DNA of 64,000 nt from Bubalus kerabau (GCF_029407905.1 NC_073628.1:17017501-17081500); one strand, 5' to 3'. Shown: positions 50,800-61,025, counted from the first letter of the stretch. Made by a program: numbers and translations. Notes: generated by a model from the sequence alone, not told the origin.

Positions 50800-51170
50800 A
50801 GGCGTGTTTACACATATGAGGTGGGCTATCAGCTGTAGTTTAACGAATGGTACCGCTGTCAGAATTTTACAAAATGAAATCTCATCAGATGCTGGAGAAA
50901 GATTCTGCATAGAAACTAACAGAGGAAATTTGACAGCCTTTCAATCCAGTTATCAAAGCGTTTGCGGTTCAAAGCCAGTGAAACAATAATGGAGTCGTAG
51001 CGCTGAGTGCTCATTTGTATCTGAGTGTTTCAATAAATAAAATGGTGGGGGAACATGAAAGCAGACCTGTTGTCTCCAGTCCACTAAATTTAATATCCCG
51101 AGTATTGACTGACAGCTTTTTATCACCATAATTAGTATGGATTGTTCCTGAGGCCATTGATCAATCTTCC
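50800..51170. other. Homeodomain/TALE-motif segment, possible enhancer
   Basis: Unique AT-rich DNA ending in TGACTGACAG (TALE core TGACAG at 51110-51115), TAATTAG at 51129-51135 and the perfect palindrome ATTGATCAAT at 51156-51165. Similar core words occur upstream (TAACGAATGG, AAATTTAATATCC). No ORF of interest. Enhancer role is inference. Confidence 0.3.
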
Positions 51171-51530
51171 CTACCTCTGTGGACTTGAGTTGCTGTTTTC
51201 TTCCTCTCTTGCCCTCCCCACCTTTTATTTTAATATTGATCCTGCCAGTTGCAATCTGCCACAGGGAGGCTGCTCACTTAGACAAAGGAAACCTGTGGGT
51301 GAGGAGGGAGGCTGAGCAGCTGCCAGCCCTTCCTCGCTGGTCCCCAGCTTTGATGTCACGCTGCCTCATCCTCCACGAGCTCCTGGCCTGGTCCCAGGTC
51401 CCAGGGACCTCCACGATCTCTGATGTAACTACACGCACACACTATCTCTCCCGTGGGTGGGGGCCATGTGAAGACCAGCCACAGAGCTGGTGGTCAGTGG
51501 ATACTCGTTGCACGACTGTTCCTTCTTTAG
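51171..51530. other. Unassigned sequence upstream of BovB
   Basis: Pyrimidine-rich start, then mixed DNA. A 135-codon frame at 51179-51586 enters the BovB element and is not a gene. Confidence 0.45.
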
Positions 51531-52196
51531 TGTCACCAAGGCAGAGGAACCAGATATCAAATTGCCAACATCCGCTGGATCATTGAAAAATCCAGAGAGT
51601 TCCGGAAAAACATCTATTTCTGCTTTATTGACTATGCCAAAGCCTTTGACTGTGTGGACCACAATAAACTGTGGAAAATTCTGAAAGAGATGGGAATACC
51701 GGACAACCTGACCTGCATCTTGAGAAACCTATATGCAGGTCAGGAAGCAACAGTTAGAACTGGACATGGAAGAACAGACTGGTTCCAAATAGGGAAAGGA
51801 GTATGTCAAGGCTGTATATTGTCACCCTGCTTATTTAACTTCTATGCAGAGTACATCATGAGAAATGCTGGGCGGGAAGAAGCACAAGCTGGAATCAAGA
51901 TTGCCGGGAGAAATATCAATAACCTCAGATATGCAGATGACACCACCCTTATGGCAGAAAGTGAAGAGGAACTAAAAAGCCTCTTGATGAAAGTGAAAGA
52001 AGAGAATGAAAAAGTTGGGTTAAAGCTCAACATTCAGAAAACGAAGATCATGGCATCTGGCCCCATCACTTCATGGCAAATAGATGGGGAAACAGTGGAA
52101 ACAGTATCAGACTTTATTTTTTTGGGCTCCAAAATCACTGCAGATGGTGACTGCAGCCATGAAATTAAAAGACACTCCTTGGAAGGAAAGTTATGA
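51531..52196 (+). pseudogene. BovB reverse transcriptase fragment (open stretch)
   Basis: From just after an in-frame stop at 51528-51530, a frame stays open for about 220 codons. RT motifs are present in order: FIDYAKAFD (motif A, D residues near 51630-51650), CQGCILSPCLFNFYAEY (motif B) and YADD at 51930-51941 (catalytic motif C). The frame ends at 52196 after a small deletion near 52165 relative to the family (GACACTCC where longer sequence is expected). The N-terminal endonuclease and palm start are missing, so it is a dead fragment of a transposon protein, not a host gene. Confidence 0.92.
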
Positions 52197-52713
52197 CCAA
52201 CCTAGATAGCATATTGAAAGCAGAGACATTACTTTGCCAACAAAGGTCTGTTTAGTCAAGGCTGTGGTTTTTCCTGTGGGCATGTATGGATGTGAGAGTG
52301 GGACTGTGAAGAAAGCTGAGCCCTGAAGAATTGATGCTTTTGAACTGTGGTGTTGGATAAGACCCTTGAGAGTCCCTTGGACTTCAAGGAGATCCAACCA
52401 GTCCATTCTAAAGGAGATCGGTCCTGGGTGTTTGGAAGGAATGATGCTAAAGCTGAAACTCCAATACTTTGGCCACCTCATGCGAAGAGTTGACTCATTG
52501 GAAAAGACTCTGATGCTGGAAGGGATTGGGGGCAGGAGGAAAAGGGGACGACAGAGGATGAGATGGCTGGATGGCATCACCGACTCGATGGACGTGAGTT
52601 TGAGTGAACTCTGGGAGTTGGTGATGGACAGGGAGGACTGGCCTGCTGTGATTCATGGGGTCACAAAGAGTCGGACACGACTGAGCGACTGAACTGAACT
52701 GAACTGAACTGAA
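51538..52713 (+). mobile_element. BovB LINE (RTE type), 5'-truncated, 1.18 kb
   Basis: BovB is an RTE-clade non-LTR retrotransposon that encodes endonuclease and reverse transcriptase and supplies the 3' end of the Bov SINEs. This copy begins in the RT domain (GGCAGAGGAACCAG at 51540), continues through the rest of the ORF and ends in the (ACTGA)n tail at about 52684-52712. The endonuclease and 5' half are absent, so it cannot have moved by itself since truncation. No clear target duplication was seen. Confidence 0.97.
52327..52692 (+). pseudogene. BovB ORF2 C-terminal fragment, second frame
   Basis: After an in-frame TGA at 52324-52326 (where the family has an Arg CGA codon, so probable CpG decay), a second open stretch of about 121 codons encodes the C-terminus, with LRVPWTSRRSNQSILKE and the end TKSRTRLSD before the natural stop. 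It is in a different frame from the upstream RT piece, showing at least one net frameshift between them. Confidence 0.9.
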
Positions 52714-52750
52714 GCTAAATAAAGAAGACTGGCTAGACTGATGAACTCAG

Positions 52751-52783
52751 CTGTGTGTGTGTATGTGTGTGTGTGTGTGTGTA
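52751..52783. repeat. (TG)n microsatellite
   Basis: TG units with one TA interruption, shortly after the BovB tail. The 52784-53050 sequence that follows is pyrimidine-rich, with a (TC)n run near 52907-52918, otherwise unassigned. Confidence 0.95.
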
Positions 52784-53061
52784 TGGATGTTATCTGTGCC
52801 TACAATACAGACTAGAAACCTAGGAACACAGGACCTACCTTCTTTTTCACCAAGGTTTTCCAGTTTCAGGTTCTGGTTCTTTCATTCCATCCTCCCTCCC
52901 TCCGTCTCTCTCTCTCTCTGTGTGTCACATCATCTCATCTCAGTGATGCCGTTGATTCCTCACTGGCCCTTCACCTGTGATCATTTACCGTGTCACCTCC
53001 TATCTCCTTCCCTGTCTTGGCCATCCTCAACCTTCTATCCTTAAATCCTCTATACGGACCA

Positions 53062-53276
53062 TAAAAATGTTACTCGCTCAGTTGTGTTCAACTCTTTGTG
53101 ACCCCATGTAGCCCACCAGCCTCCTCTGTTCATGGGATTCTCCAAGCAAGAACACTGGCATGGGTAAGCCATTCCCTTCCCCAGAGGATCTTCCTGACCC
53201 AGGCATTGAACCCAGGTCTCCTGCATTGCAGGCAGATTCTTTACCAGCTGAGGCACCGAGGTACACTGAGAAGCCC
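53062..53276 (-). mobile_element. Bov-tA SINE
   Basis: TTACTCGCTCAGTTGTGTTC, GGGATTCTCCAAGCAAG, box B complement CAGGCATTGAACCCAGG, and a head with a short extra piece (GGTACACTGAGAAGCCC). Flanks ATACGGACCA (53052-53061) and ATACAGACCA (53277-53286) form a 10-bp target duplication with one mismatch. Confidence 0.94.
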
Positions 53277-53344
53277 ATACAGACCACAGGTAGATTTACA
53301 TAAAATACACATTCTTATTATGCCCCATGTGCATTTCTTGTCCA

Positions 53345-53755
53345 AGCTCCTGGCTATAGCACAGAAGGTTCTGTAACCTGATCCCTGCCTGCCCCTCAGC
53401 CAGCCTGCCCTCTAGGTCCTTAACCTCCAGAAAAACTCCCTGTAGCTCCTCTTCTCACCACCTGTCTCACACTGGTCTTTGCTCACAATCTTGATTTTAC
53501 CTGGTACAGCTTTTCTGCCTCTTCCCTTGACTGCTCTTTCTCCTCCCTGAGGACCCTGCTTAGAGGGCATCGTTCTGGAACCAGTCTTTTAGCCCCAGGA
53601 GTCCCCTATGAATGCCTGTCCTCTGAGATTTTTGAGGAGTAAGCATGGGTTTTCTTTCCACGTGTCTGTGTCTCATAGGAGAAAGTGAACCCCTTGGGGA
53701 CAAGGGTGTGTATGTTTTTGTTCTAACCCCAGTCATGTGGGACAAGACACCTGAC
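53345..53755 (+). mobile_element. L2 LINE 3' region
   Basis: TCCTGGCTATAGCACAGAAGG, CTGATCCCTGCCTGCCCCTCAGCC, then AGAGGGCATCG and at the end GTGAACCCCTTGGGGACAAGGGTGTGTATG. This follows the L2 3' end order. Diverged. Confidence 0.55.
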
Positions 53756-55104
53756 ACCTTGATAGTGTTTTTATCCTGGAAATAAGAGTCCCCGAGAAGA
53801 GAACCAGCAGTCTCCAGGAGCAGGGGCCTGCTTCATGTCCAACAGGATGTGTTCGTCCTGCCTGTAAGGTGCTGTGCTGCAGAACTGTGCCCGGAGTGAT
53901 AGCCCGGGAGGGTCTCACTTGTGAGGCTGGGGAGAAGGGCTGGGGATGCATGCCTTGTGCATGTGAGGAGTAGCTGGGTATCTTTCTCTGACTGCAAGGA
54001 ATCCAGGGCTGGCACACAGCTGAGGTTACACAGTGTGAGAGAGTTTAGCAACCTGCATATTGAAAGGATGTCTCTTGCCCATCTTCCCGGTGGAATTTCT
54101 CTTGCCCCACCTTGTAGCGAAGATGACGCCATCAGCACCAGTTTTCCGGAGGGCGTTTACTGAGGGGTGCAAGACTTGGGCATTTCTCTCGGTGCCCGCG
54201 GAGCCCTTATGGGCTGCCCTGGCATCCCTTGTGCCATCTTGGAGACAAACCTCCCCCAGCCCCCACCCCACGCACATGTGGAGCTGCCTTCCTGGCATCC
54301 TCAACAAGACGCCTCCACCACCTTGCAGGTGCACCCAGGCTTCACATGCCTTGTGTCTGGGCCTTCAACTGTGTGCAGCTGTCCTTCCTGACTCAGCACA
54401 ACAGAGCCCAATGGGAGGACAAAGGCCACACCCTCCATGGGCCCCCAGGGAGCCTGGGTGTCTGCAGTGCAGAAAACAAGCAGTGCCAGGGCCGGCCTGC
54501 ATGGCAGCCCCCCGTGCCAACTGCAGACACTCGTGCAGGAGTTCCTGGAGGTGACCTCCAGACGCATGCAAACACGGGGCACCTCCTGCTCAGCTGCCCT
54601 GCTCTGTCCAGCTTCTGCAAGACAGATTTGACAGACTGATGCCAGTTGGCACATCTCTGGGGCCAGATTGGAATCAGCCCCTTCAACTGTCCACAGGGCT
54701 ACTGTCCATGACGGTCCACGTGGCTTCAAGGAGAACACACAGAAGGAGCGTGATTGTCAGTTAGGTCGCCAGTCCTGTTTGCTTCTGGGCTGGCGTTTCT
54801 CAGTTCGGGCGCACTGTGGCTGCAAAGATCAGACCTCGCGATGCAGCTTCCAGTGCGGGGGCTGTGACGACCGTGAAACTGCCCTTCCTGCCCGTGCAGT
54901 TGGTCTGCTTGGTTTACTCTAAAGCAGAACCACTACAGGAGGTTCCGCGTGTGCTGTTAACGTTCTTCCTCATTCACTTCTGTGTGGCCAGAACTAAAGA
55001 AGGCCCCCGCTGTCTCCACATAAGACTCCGGTGGCTTCAGCCTGTGTGTCCTTTAACCTTTAAACCCGAAGGAAGGTCAGGGCTTGGAGGTCTCCCTCTG
55101 GCTC
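53756..55104. other. GC-rich unassigned block with overlapping open frames
   Basis: Between about 54060 and 54740, frames of 164 and 136 codons (plus) and 145 and 97 codons (minus) overlap. The high GC lowers stop frequency, and none shows a domain, signal peptide or codon pattern that I recognise. No CpG-island promoter is evident: CpG is present but not dense. Confidence 0.45.
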
Positions 55105-55275
55105 TTGACTGTACCAGAGACTGGCTGTGAGCTTGGGCAGGATGCTCAATTTTCCTGAAATTTTATGCCCTCACCTGTAACATTCTTTCTGGATTGATGT
55201 GAGGCTTAAACAAGGTGCCATGTATGCAGCAGCCCAGCACAGAGCCTGGGACACAGCAGGGGGTCAATAAATGCC
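55105..55275 (+). mobile_element. MIR SINE relic
   Basis: GAGACTGGCTGTGAGCTTGGGCAGGATGCTC, TTTATGCCCTCACCTGTAAC, GATTGATGTGAGGCTTAAACAAGG and CAGCACAGAGCCTGGGACACAGCAGGGGGTCAATAAATG follow MIR order to the 3' end. Confidence 0.82.
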
Positions 55276-55564
55276 ATCCCCCTCCCTTCTCTTTGGATGG
55301 ACTTTCCACAGAAGGAATCGCATGCCTTCTGCACGTTTTCCTTGAAGCTGCATGGACCCTGGAGGCCTGATTCCAATCTGGCCATGGAGATGTGCCTTGG
55401 GACTTAAATAGCTTATTCATAGTACAGTCCCATTGCATGTTGTGTATGTAATGACACACGCACGTGGATGTTGTTGATAACTGTGTGTGTGTGTGAGGAT
55501 GTGCACCAAGATGTTAATAGTGAACATGCCTCAGTGAGGAGAATATGGGAAATCTCCTACTTCC
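55276..55564. other. Unassigned sequence
   Basis: Unique DNA with a TG run near 55483-55493. Confidence 0.5.
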
Positions 55565-55645
55565 CTTCTGTCTCCTTCCCGCCTTCCCTCCCTTTCACCC
55601 TCTACCCTCTCTCTCTCCCTCCTTCTTTCTTTCCTTCCTTCCTGT
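55565..55645. repeat. Pyrimidine-rich CT/CCTT tract
   Basis: TCTCTCTCTCCC and CTTTCTTTCCTTCCTTCC on the plus strand. Confidence 0.8.
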
Positions 55646-55984
55646 TCAACTGTTTCCCCTATAATTAACACTTTATAAAGTCATAAAATCTATATTAAAA
55701 AAAAAATCTTGAAAGTTCACCCAAGGCTTTAGCAGTGGAAGGACTGTGACTTGGGACCAGAGGTCTGAGCAGAGCTGAAGATGTGATTTCTTGAAGCTGC
55801 ACCCTGTTTAGTGAGAATGAATGGCAACTTGGAACACGGAAAGTCCCTAGGGAATGGGATGCTGTAAGTTCCGAATAAATAAATGCATGTCTTATTAATT
55901 TAATATGCACTGTTAGACCAGGACCCTATTTGTATTAGTGTGAGAGAGAGGGGGTATTAAAAAATCATCTTTTAGGAGAGGAAC

Positions 55985-56225
55985 TTGAGAAATCAAAGGA
56001 TAGGGGAAAGGAGCAGGGTGCCAGGCAGGGGCGGCATGAAGAGGGAAAGAGCCAGGACAGGGGAGGATGTGGTGAAGAAAGACGAGGAAGAGGAGTGGGA
56101 AGAGAGAGAGGGAGGGAGAGAGAGATGCAGAGACAGAGAGAAACAGAGAGAGAGGGAGGGAAAGAGGGAAGGAGGAAAGAAGGAAGGAAGGGATGGAGGA
56201 AGGAAGGAAGGAAGAGCGAGCCAAG
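55985..56225. repeat. Purine tract with (GA)n and (GGAA)n
   Basis: About 240 bases, nearly all purine on the plus strand from 56095 to 56215, with GAGAGAGA and GGAAGGAAGG blocks. It gives Arg/Glu/Lys-rich nonsense frames forward and Ser/Leu/Pro-rich frames on the complement. Possible triplex (H-DNA) former. Confidence 0.88.
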
Positions 56226-57251
56226 GCCCCCAGCAGAGAAGCTTTCATCCCAAGGTCCCAGGGTCAGCATAGAGCGAGGGTCCTGTACAGCCTGGCCACA
56301 TGGCTAATTACCCTTAATGATCATGAGTTGACTCCTCCAGGCCCCCAGGCCAGGGCTTCGGGTGTTTTTCTCTGCTTGGCTGCCTGACACCGCAGGTTTT
56401 TGTCATCACAGTCTTGATGGGCTGGCTTCCAAGTGCTGAGCTGATGGCTTCATGTGGGGTGACACCGGCTGTGGGCCCGCCTCCACCCTGCCATCTTTTG
56501 CTCCTGAACCTAAAGATTTCCTTGAGACCCGGGAAAAGCATCTGTTCTAGGTATCCATGCGCTAGGAACAGGGGACCTTGTGACCAGCTACCCTGACTAC
56601 ACAGTCCTTGTTGTAAACCCTTTGGACAAGGGCATGTGGAAGTGCGTCTATTCCCGGGGGTCTGGGTGCACGTGCTTGGTATTTGCTGGGGTGGGTGTTG
56701 GTCTGGAATAAGTCAGTGAAATCGTGAGTTTCGGTGACGTGCCTGCTCCCTGAGGCTGAGACAATTGCTGTTAGCCCACCTAACGTGGCTTGACCTATAT
56801 TTTACTTGAAAGCCTTCAGCTAATAATGAGTTTGAATGTTGAGTTATAAATAAACATGCTCCTATTCCAGAAGTGAAAGGGGGAGCTACCCAGCAGTCAC
56901 CCCCTCTCTTCCCTCCTCCCCTTTGGCCTCTGCCTTCTGTTGGCTGTTTCAGCTGAGCTTTGTGAAGGGGATTGTGATCAGGGAATCATTTCTTCTAAGG
57001 GGACCGTTCAGAAGGCACAAGGCAGCCAGGCACTATCTGGGCAAGTGGCAGGGTCCTTGGTGCTCGGGAGATTTGAACCATCTGGATAAAAAGGGTCAAA
57101 CTCTCCACTGGCAGCAGCTTCACTGCTCCATGTGGGGAAGCCACGTGACCACGCCACAGGCACTGCCGAGAGCAAGAGATTAGTAAACAGAAGCCCACAG
57201 CAGCAGGCGTCCGGGCTGGCCCGCCTCCGGTCACTTGGCATTTGTGTGATC
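56226..57251. other. Unassigned unique sequence
   Basis: No mobile element recognised. GAGTTATAAATAAACATGC near 56841 and CTAATTACCCTTAATGATC near 56302 are AT-rich islands in otherwise GC-balanced DNA. No convincing exon. Confidence 0.45.
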
Positions 57252-57263
57252 CCACCCGCTCTG

Positions 57264-57558
57264 AATGTTAAGGAAATCAACGCTGAATATTCATTGGAAG
57301 GACTGATGTTTCCAAACTCCAATACTTTGGCCACCTGATGTGAAGAGCCGACTCACTGGGAAAAAACCCTGATGCTGGGAGTGATTGAAGGCAGGAGGAG
57401 AAGGGGACAGCAGAGGATGAGATGGTTGGATCGCACCACTGACTCGATGGACATGAGTTTGAGCAAACTCCGGGAGATGGTGAAGGACAGGGAAACCTGG
57501 CATGCTGCAGTCCATGGGGGTCGCAGAGAGCTGGACACAACTTATTGACTGAACAACA
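57264..57558 (+). mobile_element. BovB 3' end fragment
   Basis: CTGAATATTCATTGGAAGGAC, CCAATACTTTGGCCACCTGATG, GGACAGCAGAGGATGAGATGG, GACTCGATGGACATGAG, then GCTGGACACAACTTATTGACTGAACAACAC. Flanks CCACCCGCTCTG (57252-57263) and CCACCTGCTCTG (57559-57570) are a 12-bp target duplication with one mismatch. Confidence 0.95.
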
Positions 57559-57570
57559 CCACCTGCTCTG

Positions 57571-57955
57571 GGGTCCCATCTGTCTGTGCCCACAGCCTGC
57601 CTCTGTGCTGTCTTCAGAGCTGAAGCAGACTCATTTCTGTCTGACTTTGTTTAAGATGTTGACAATCCAGTGCCAAATGGATCCTGATGATGAATCTCAG
57701 GCATCCATCGCAGCATCCTTTTCCACACGCACCCCTGGCACCTCTGACAATCTGGCTGCTCCTCACTCTTCGCTGAGAGGAGCCGGAAGATGTGGTGTGG
57801 TTCAGCGCGATGCTGAACTCTCAGGTGGTGATCATGAAGGTTCATCCGACATTCACAACAAGGTTAGGGCACACGGGCCTGGGTTATTTTAGGGCAGTCA
57901 TTGTGCTGATTTTCTGAGTAATGGAAATCTTTTATGAAAAAACAAAATCAGGTGC
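57571..57955. other. Unassigned sequence
   Basis: Unique DNA; a 115-codon frame at 57545-57892 begins in the BovB tail and is not a gene. Confidence 0.45.
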
Positions 57956-57957
57956 AA

Positions 57958-58070
57958 CTCCCAAATGTATCACTTATTCATTCAACAGATATTTATTTGT
58001 CAGGCGCTGTGCCGGTCCCTGTGGCTAAAATAGAGACCCATTCTCATGCAGGCTGCCTCCTAGAAAAGGA
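57958..58070 (-). mobile_element. L2 3' end, inverted
   Basis: ATCACTTATTCATTCAACAGATATTTATTTGTCAGGCGCTGTGCC and TAGAGACCCATTCTCATGCAGGC are the complement of the L2 terminus (..ATAAATATTTGTTGAATGAATG). Confidence 0.6.
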
Positions 58071-58629
58071 AGAATGCACAGGCCTTGTGAGTGTAGACAT
58101 GCCCCCTCCACTGTCCCCACCTGCTGTCCTCGTTGTGATGTCCAGTGGCATGTCCGGAGGCAACTTCACATGACCCAACACTGGTTTTTCCCAGTGCCAT
58201 GTAACACCTGGAGCCTTGCCTGTCCTCTGTCGTGTGTGATGTACAGAATGGTAGATTGAATAAAGATCTATGTTTTTTCAACATGAATTAAAGACAGCTT
58301 CCTATACAGCAATCCCATGGCACATTCTCAGTGTTCCTAATTTCCTTAGTTTCCAGGCATATCACACCACCCCCTTGTTCTCTTTGTCCACTTTCACTGG
58401 ACACTGGTTGGCTCCACACTATCTTGGATGTTGCCTTTGCTTAGGATTCTAACTCTGTGTCTTTCATACACTCCAGATCTCTTCTCACAATCTACATGTC
58501 CATGAAGCTCCAGACTTGCAGGAATGACATGATGGACAGTCCCACCTGAACTGATTATCATAATGCTTACTATACATCCAAGGGGTGATTCCAACTGGCC
58601 ATTGTGTGCACGGGTCTAAAACAGGACTA
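58071..58629. other. Unassigned sequence
   Basis: Unique, pyrimidine-rich around 58290-58470. No repeat recognised. Confidence 0.45.
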
Positions 58630-58835
58630 CCTACACACTGCTATATACAAAATAAATAACTAATGAGGACCTACTATATAGCACAGGGAACTCCACTCAG
58701 TACTCCGTAATGACTTATGTGGGAAAAGAATGTAAAAGAGTGGGTGTATGTGTGTATAACTGTTTCACTTTGCTGTACACCTGAAAATAACACATCATTG
58801 TAAATCAAGTATACTCCAATGTTTTTTTTTTTAGT
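58630..58835 (+). mobile_element. L1 3' end
   Basis: TACACACTGCTATATACAAAATAAATAACTAATGAGGACC, TATAGCACAGGGAACTCCACTC, TTCACTTTGCTGTACACCTGAAAATAAC and GTAAATCAAGTATACTCCAATG. The tail is replaced by a T-run. Confidence 0.93.
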
Positions 58836-58889
58836 GTGAAAAAAAGCAGAGCTATTGTTTTTCCCCCTCAAACCCTGTTAGTCAAGCCC

Positions 58890-59033
58890 ATTCTGTTTCA
58901 GTAAAGAATGCTGCCTTCCAGCCTATGGCTCAGAACACAAGGTCAGGCTTGACTCCTTTTCCATTGTTGTCTCAGCCCTGCCACCTCCCCTGTCTCTGTT
59001 GCCTCCACAACTTTTGTTGACTACTTGCACAAG
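58890..59033 (+). mobile_element. L2 relic, left part (split by LTR)
   Basis: CCTTTTCCATTGTTGTCTCAGCC and CTGTTGCCTCCACAACTTTTG match the L2 body weakly. The piece continues after the LTR at 60392. Confidence 0.4.
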
Positions 59034-60391
59034 GTGTGGATCCAGGGAATCCGAAGCGGGGACGGCGTCGGCAAAAATCAGGAAACAACTGCTTAATTAA
59101 ACGTTTATTAAGGATATAAAGAGTGGTGAGATAAGGATAGCTCAGCGAAGAAATTCAGTGAAGAAAAGAGGCTGAATAAAATTCCAAAGCAGGGAATTTA
59201 CGTCACCTACGAAGGCCGCAGGCGTCCTCCCGTTCTCCCGAAGGAGAGGAGACACTAAGGCCTTCCTGGTCAGATCTTAGAACCCCAGGCAAAATTAGTA
59301 GGCTTGACGAGCTTCCCTGCCTCAGAGGAAAAGTTCAGCTAGAAGGTAAAAGAACGACATGGGGAGACCAAATTTCGGTGAACAAAAAAAGGGCATACTT
59401 TATTTTCCAAAGTAGTTTTATACCTTAAGTTGTGCATAGAGGATAATGGGGGAAGGGGTAGAGTCATGCAAAGACAGCAGTTCCTGATCCTTATCGAAGC
59501 CAGGCTTTCAAACTTATCATATGCAAAAGTTTAGGTGATTTGCATCATATTCTGGCCAGGAGGCCTGTTAACATTTTAAGAAACTTATTTTTCTCTAAAG
59601 GTGATTATTCTAAAGTCAGGCGCCAGCCTCCAAAAAGCATTGGATAAAGTTGCATTCCTATAGGGCAAACGGTGAGGTGGGCTCAATCAAGAAAAGAATT
59701 AACTCAAGGGTCCAAGGTTACAAACATTGAAGCTACTACTTACATTTCTGTACACCCATTATATCAATCAATACACCGCCAAGGACACAGTAGGTAAGGG
59801 ATATGGAGACTTAGCAGCAAACATTGGCCCAACAAGTGAAAAACCCTTCACCAATACAATTTCTAATCAATCTTTTAACTACTCAAAGGAATCTGTGTTT
59901 AGATAGTTTAGAACATCTCCTGCCTCTCACATGTTGCCGGAAAAAACCTATTCAGGCAGGCTAGAGGACTTCCAAAGGAGTTTTTAGGTTGAAACACTGT
60001 CACACCCAGGAATTATTAACTGGAGCTGTAAGCTAACTTTTTTCAGAGAGAGGTAGTGGGGGACAGCCCCCCGTAAAGTCAGAGGTGTAGGTGAAAGCAC
60101 AAAGCAGAAAGTAGGTAGACTCTGGTTTTGGGGGTAGATGCTTGAGAATTTCCAGGGGGACTCCTGAGGCTCAATCCTGCCTTTGCGTATGCCGAGCCTC
60201 CTTCCTCATGACCTTTGCCACGGGCGGAGTGCCTCACGCTGGCCCCCGGCAGTGATAGAATTCTAGTTGAGCTATTCCAGATCCTCACTCAATATGCAAT
60301 ATGCCGGCTCCCGGCACCTAATCTGTCCTTTGATCTTTATTTCCAAGATCTCTAGTTAAAACCACTGTCAGGAAACATGGTGGGAACCACA
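59034..60391 (-). mobile_element. Solo LTR of a class II (beta-like) endogenous retrovirus
   Basis: A 1.36-kb LTR read on the minus strand. The ends are TGTGG at 59035 and CCACA at 60387-60391, the usual class II terminal inverted repeat. CACAAG occurs at both borders (59028-59033, 60390-60395), compatible with a short target duplication. On the minus strand a TATAAAA box lies at about 59428-59434 and an AATAAA signal about 20 bases downstream (near 59400-59406); another AATAAA lies near 59100. No gag, pol or env sequence is present, so this is the product of LTR-LTR recombination and not a provirus. Noncoding. Confidence 0.85.
60252..60305 (+). mobile_element. BovB-derived fragment inside the LTR
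   Basis: GAATTCTAGTTGAGCTATTCC..GATCCT..CACTCAATATGC matches a mid-ORF2 stretch of BovB with about 25 bases missing in the middle. Flanks GGCCCCCGGCA (60241-60251) and GGCTCCCGGCA (60306-60316) agree at 10 of 11 positions. It lies in the distal U3 of the LTR. Confidence 0.6.
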
Positions 60392-61025
60392 CAAGCTTCC
60401 ACACTGGGCTTCCTGCCTCCTTGATCTTCCTTTACACTTGGTTCTCCACGCAGAAGTCGAAGGCATCTTTTATCACATAAATCACATCATATAACTTCTC
60501 TGCCTAGAACCCTTCAGGCCAAACTCTGCATATTCAAAGCCCAGGCTCCTCACCAGGTGTCTAGACCTGCAAGCTCTGGCCCCTGCCTTCCCCTCACCCA
60601 GGCTCACAGCACCCCCCAGGGGCCCTGGGACCAGCTGCAGTGGTATCTCCCCTCTGCTCCAGGATGGCACCTGATCCCCACTTTCTCAGCACCTTGGCAG
60701 GATTCTTCCCTCTGCTCTCCCCACACCTGTACTCTGTTGGCTGATGCTCACAATGTGGCTTTCAGGACAAAGGTTCCCCCTGAAAGTGGACTTCAGTCAA
60801 GACACAACCCCACCTTCTGCTCCTCTCATCTCTCTCTCCCTAGCTCATTGCCTGGGCAGTCTAGAGCACTCACCAGTCTCAAATAATCTTGTTCAGTATA
60901 TCTCTTCCATGCCATAGAAAAGGAGGGGTTTTGTCTTTGGTGTGGACACCCCAGTGTATCCAGCTATGGCTGACTGGCCTCGGCACCCCACAGACACTTG
61001 CTGACTCAGCGGATGAATGGCTAAG
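60392..61025 (+). mobile_element. L2 relic, right part
   Basis: CCTCCTTGATCTTCC, TCACATCATATAACTTCTCTGCC, AAACTCTGCATATTCAAAGCCCAGGCTCC, CAAGCTCTGGCCCCTGCC, GACACTTGCTGACTCAGCGGATGAATG follow L2 order through its 3' end. The LTR split this element. Confidence 0.6.

Noticed and set aside
52366..52692. 108-codon frame as a host gene
   Set aside because: It is the C-terminal part of the BovB ORF2; a related BovB 3' fragment occurs on the minus strand at 62700-63026.
59034..60391. Possible provirus with gag, pol or env
   Set aside because: Only one LTR is present and the flanks are L2. No retroviral coding sequence is visible on either side.
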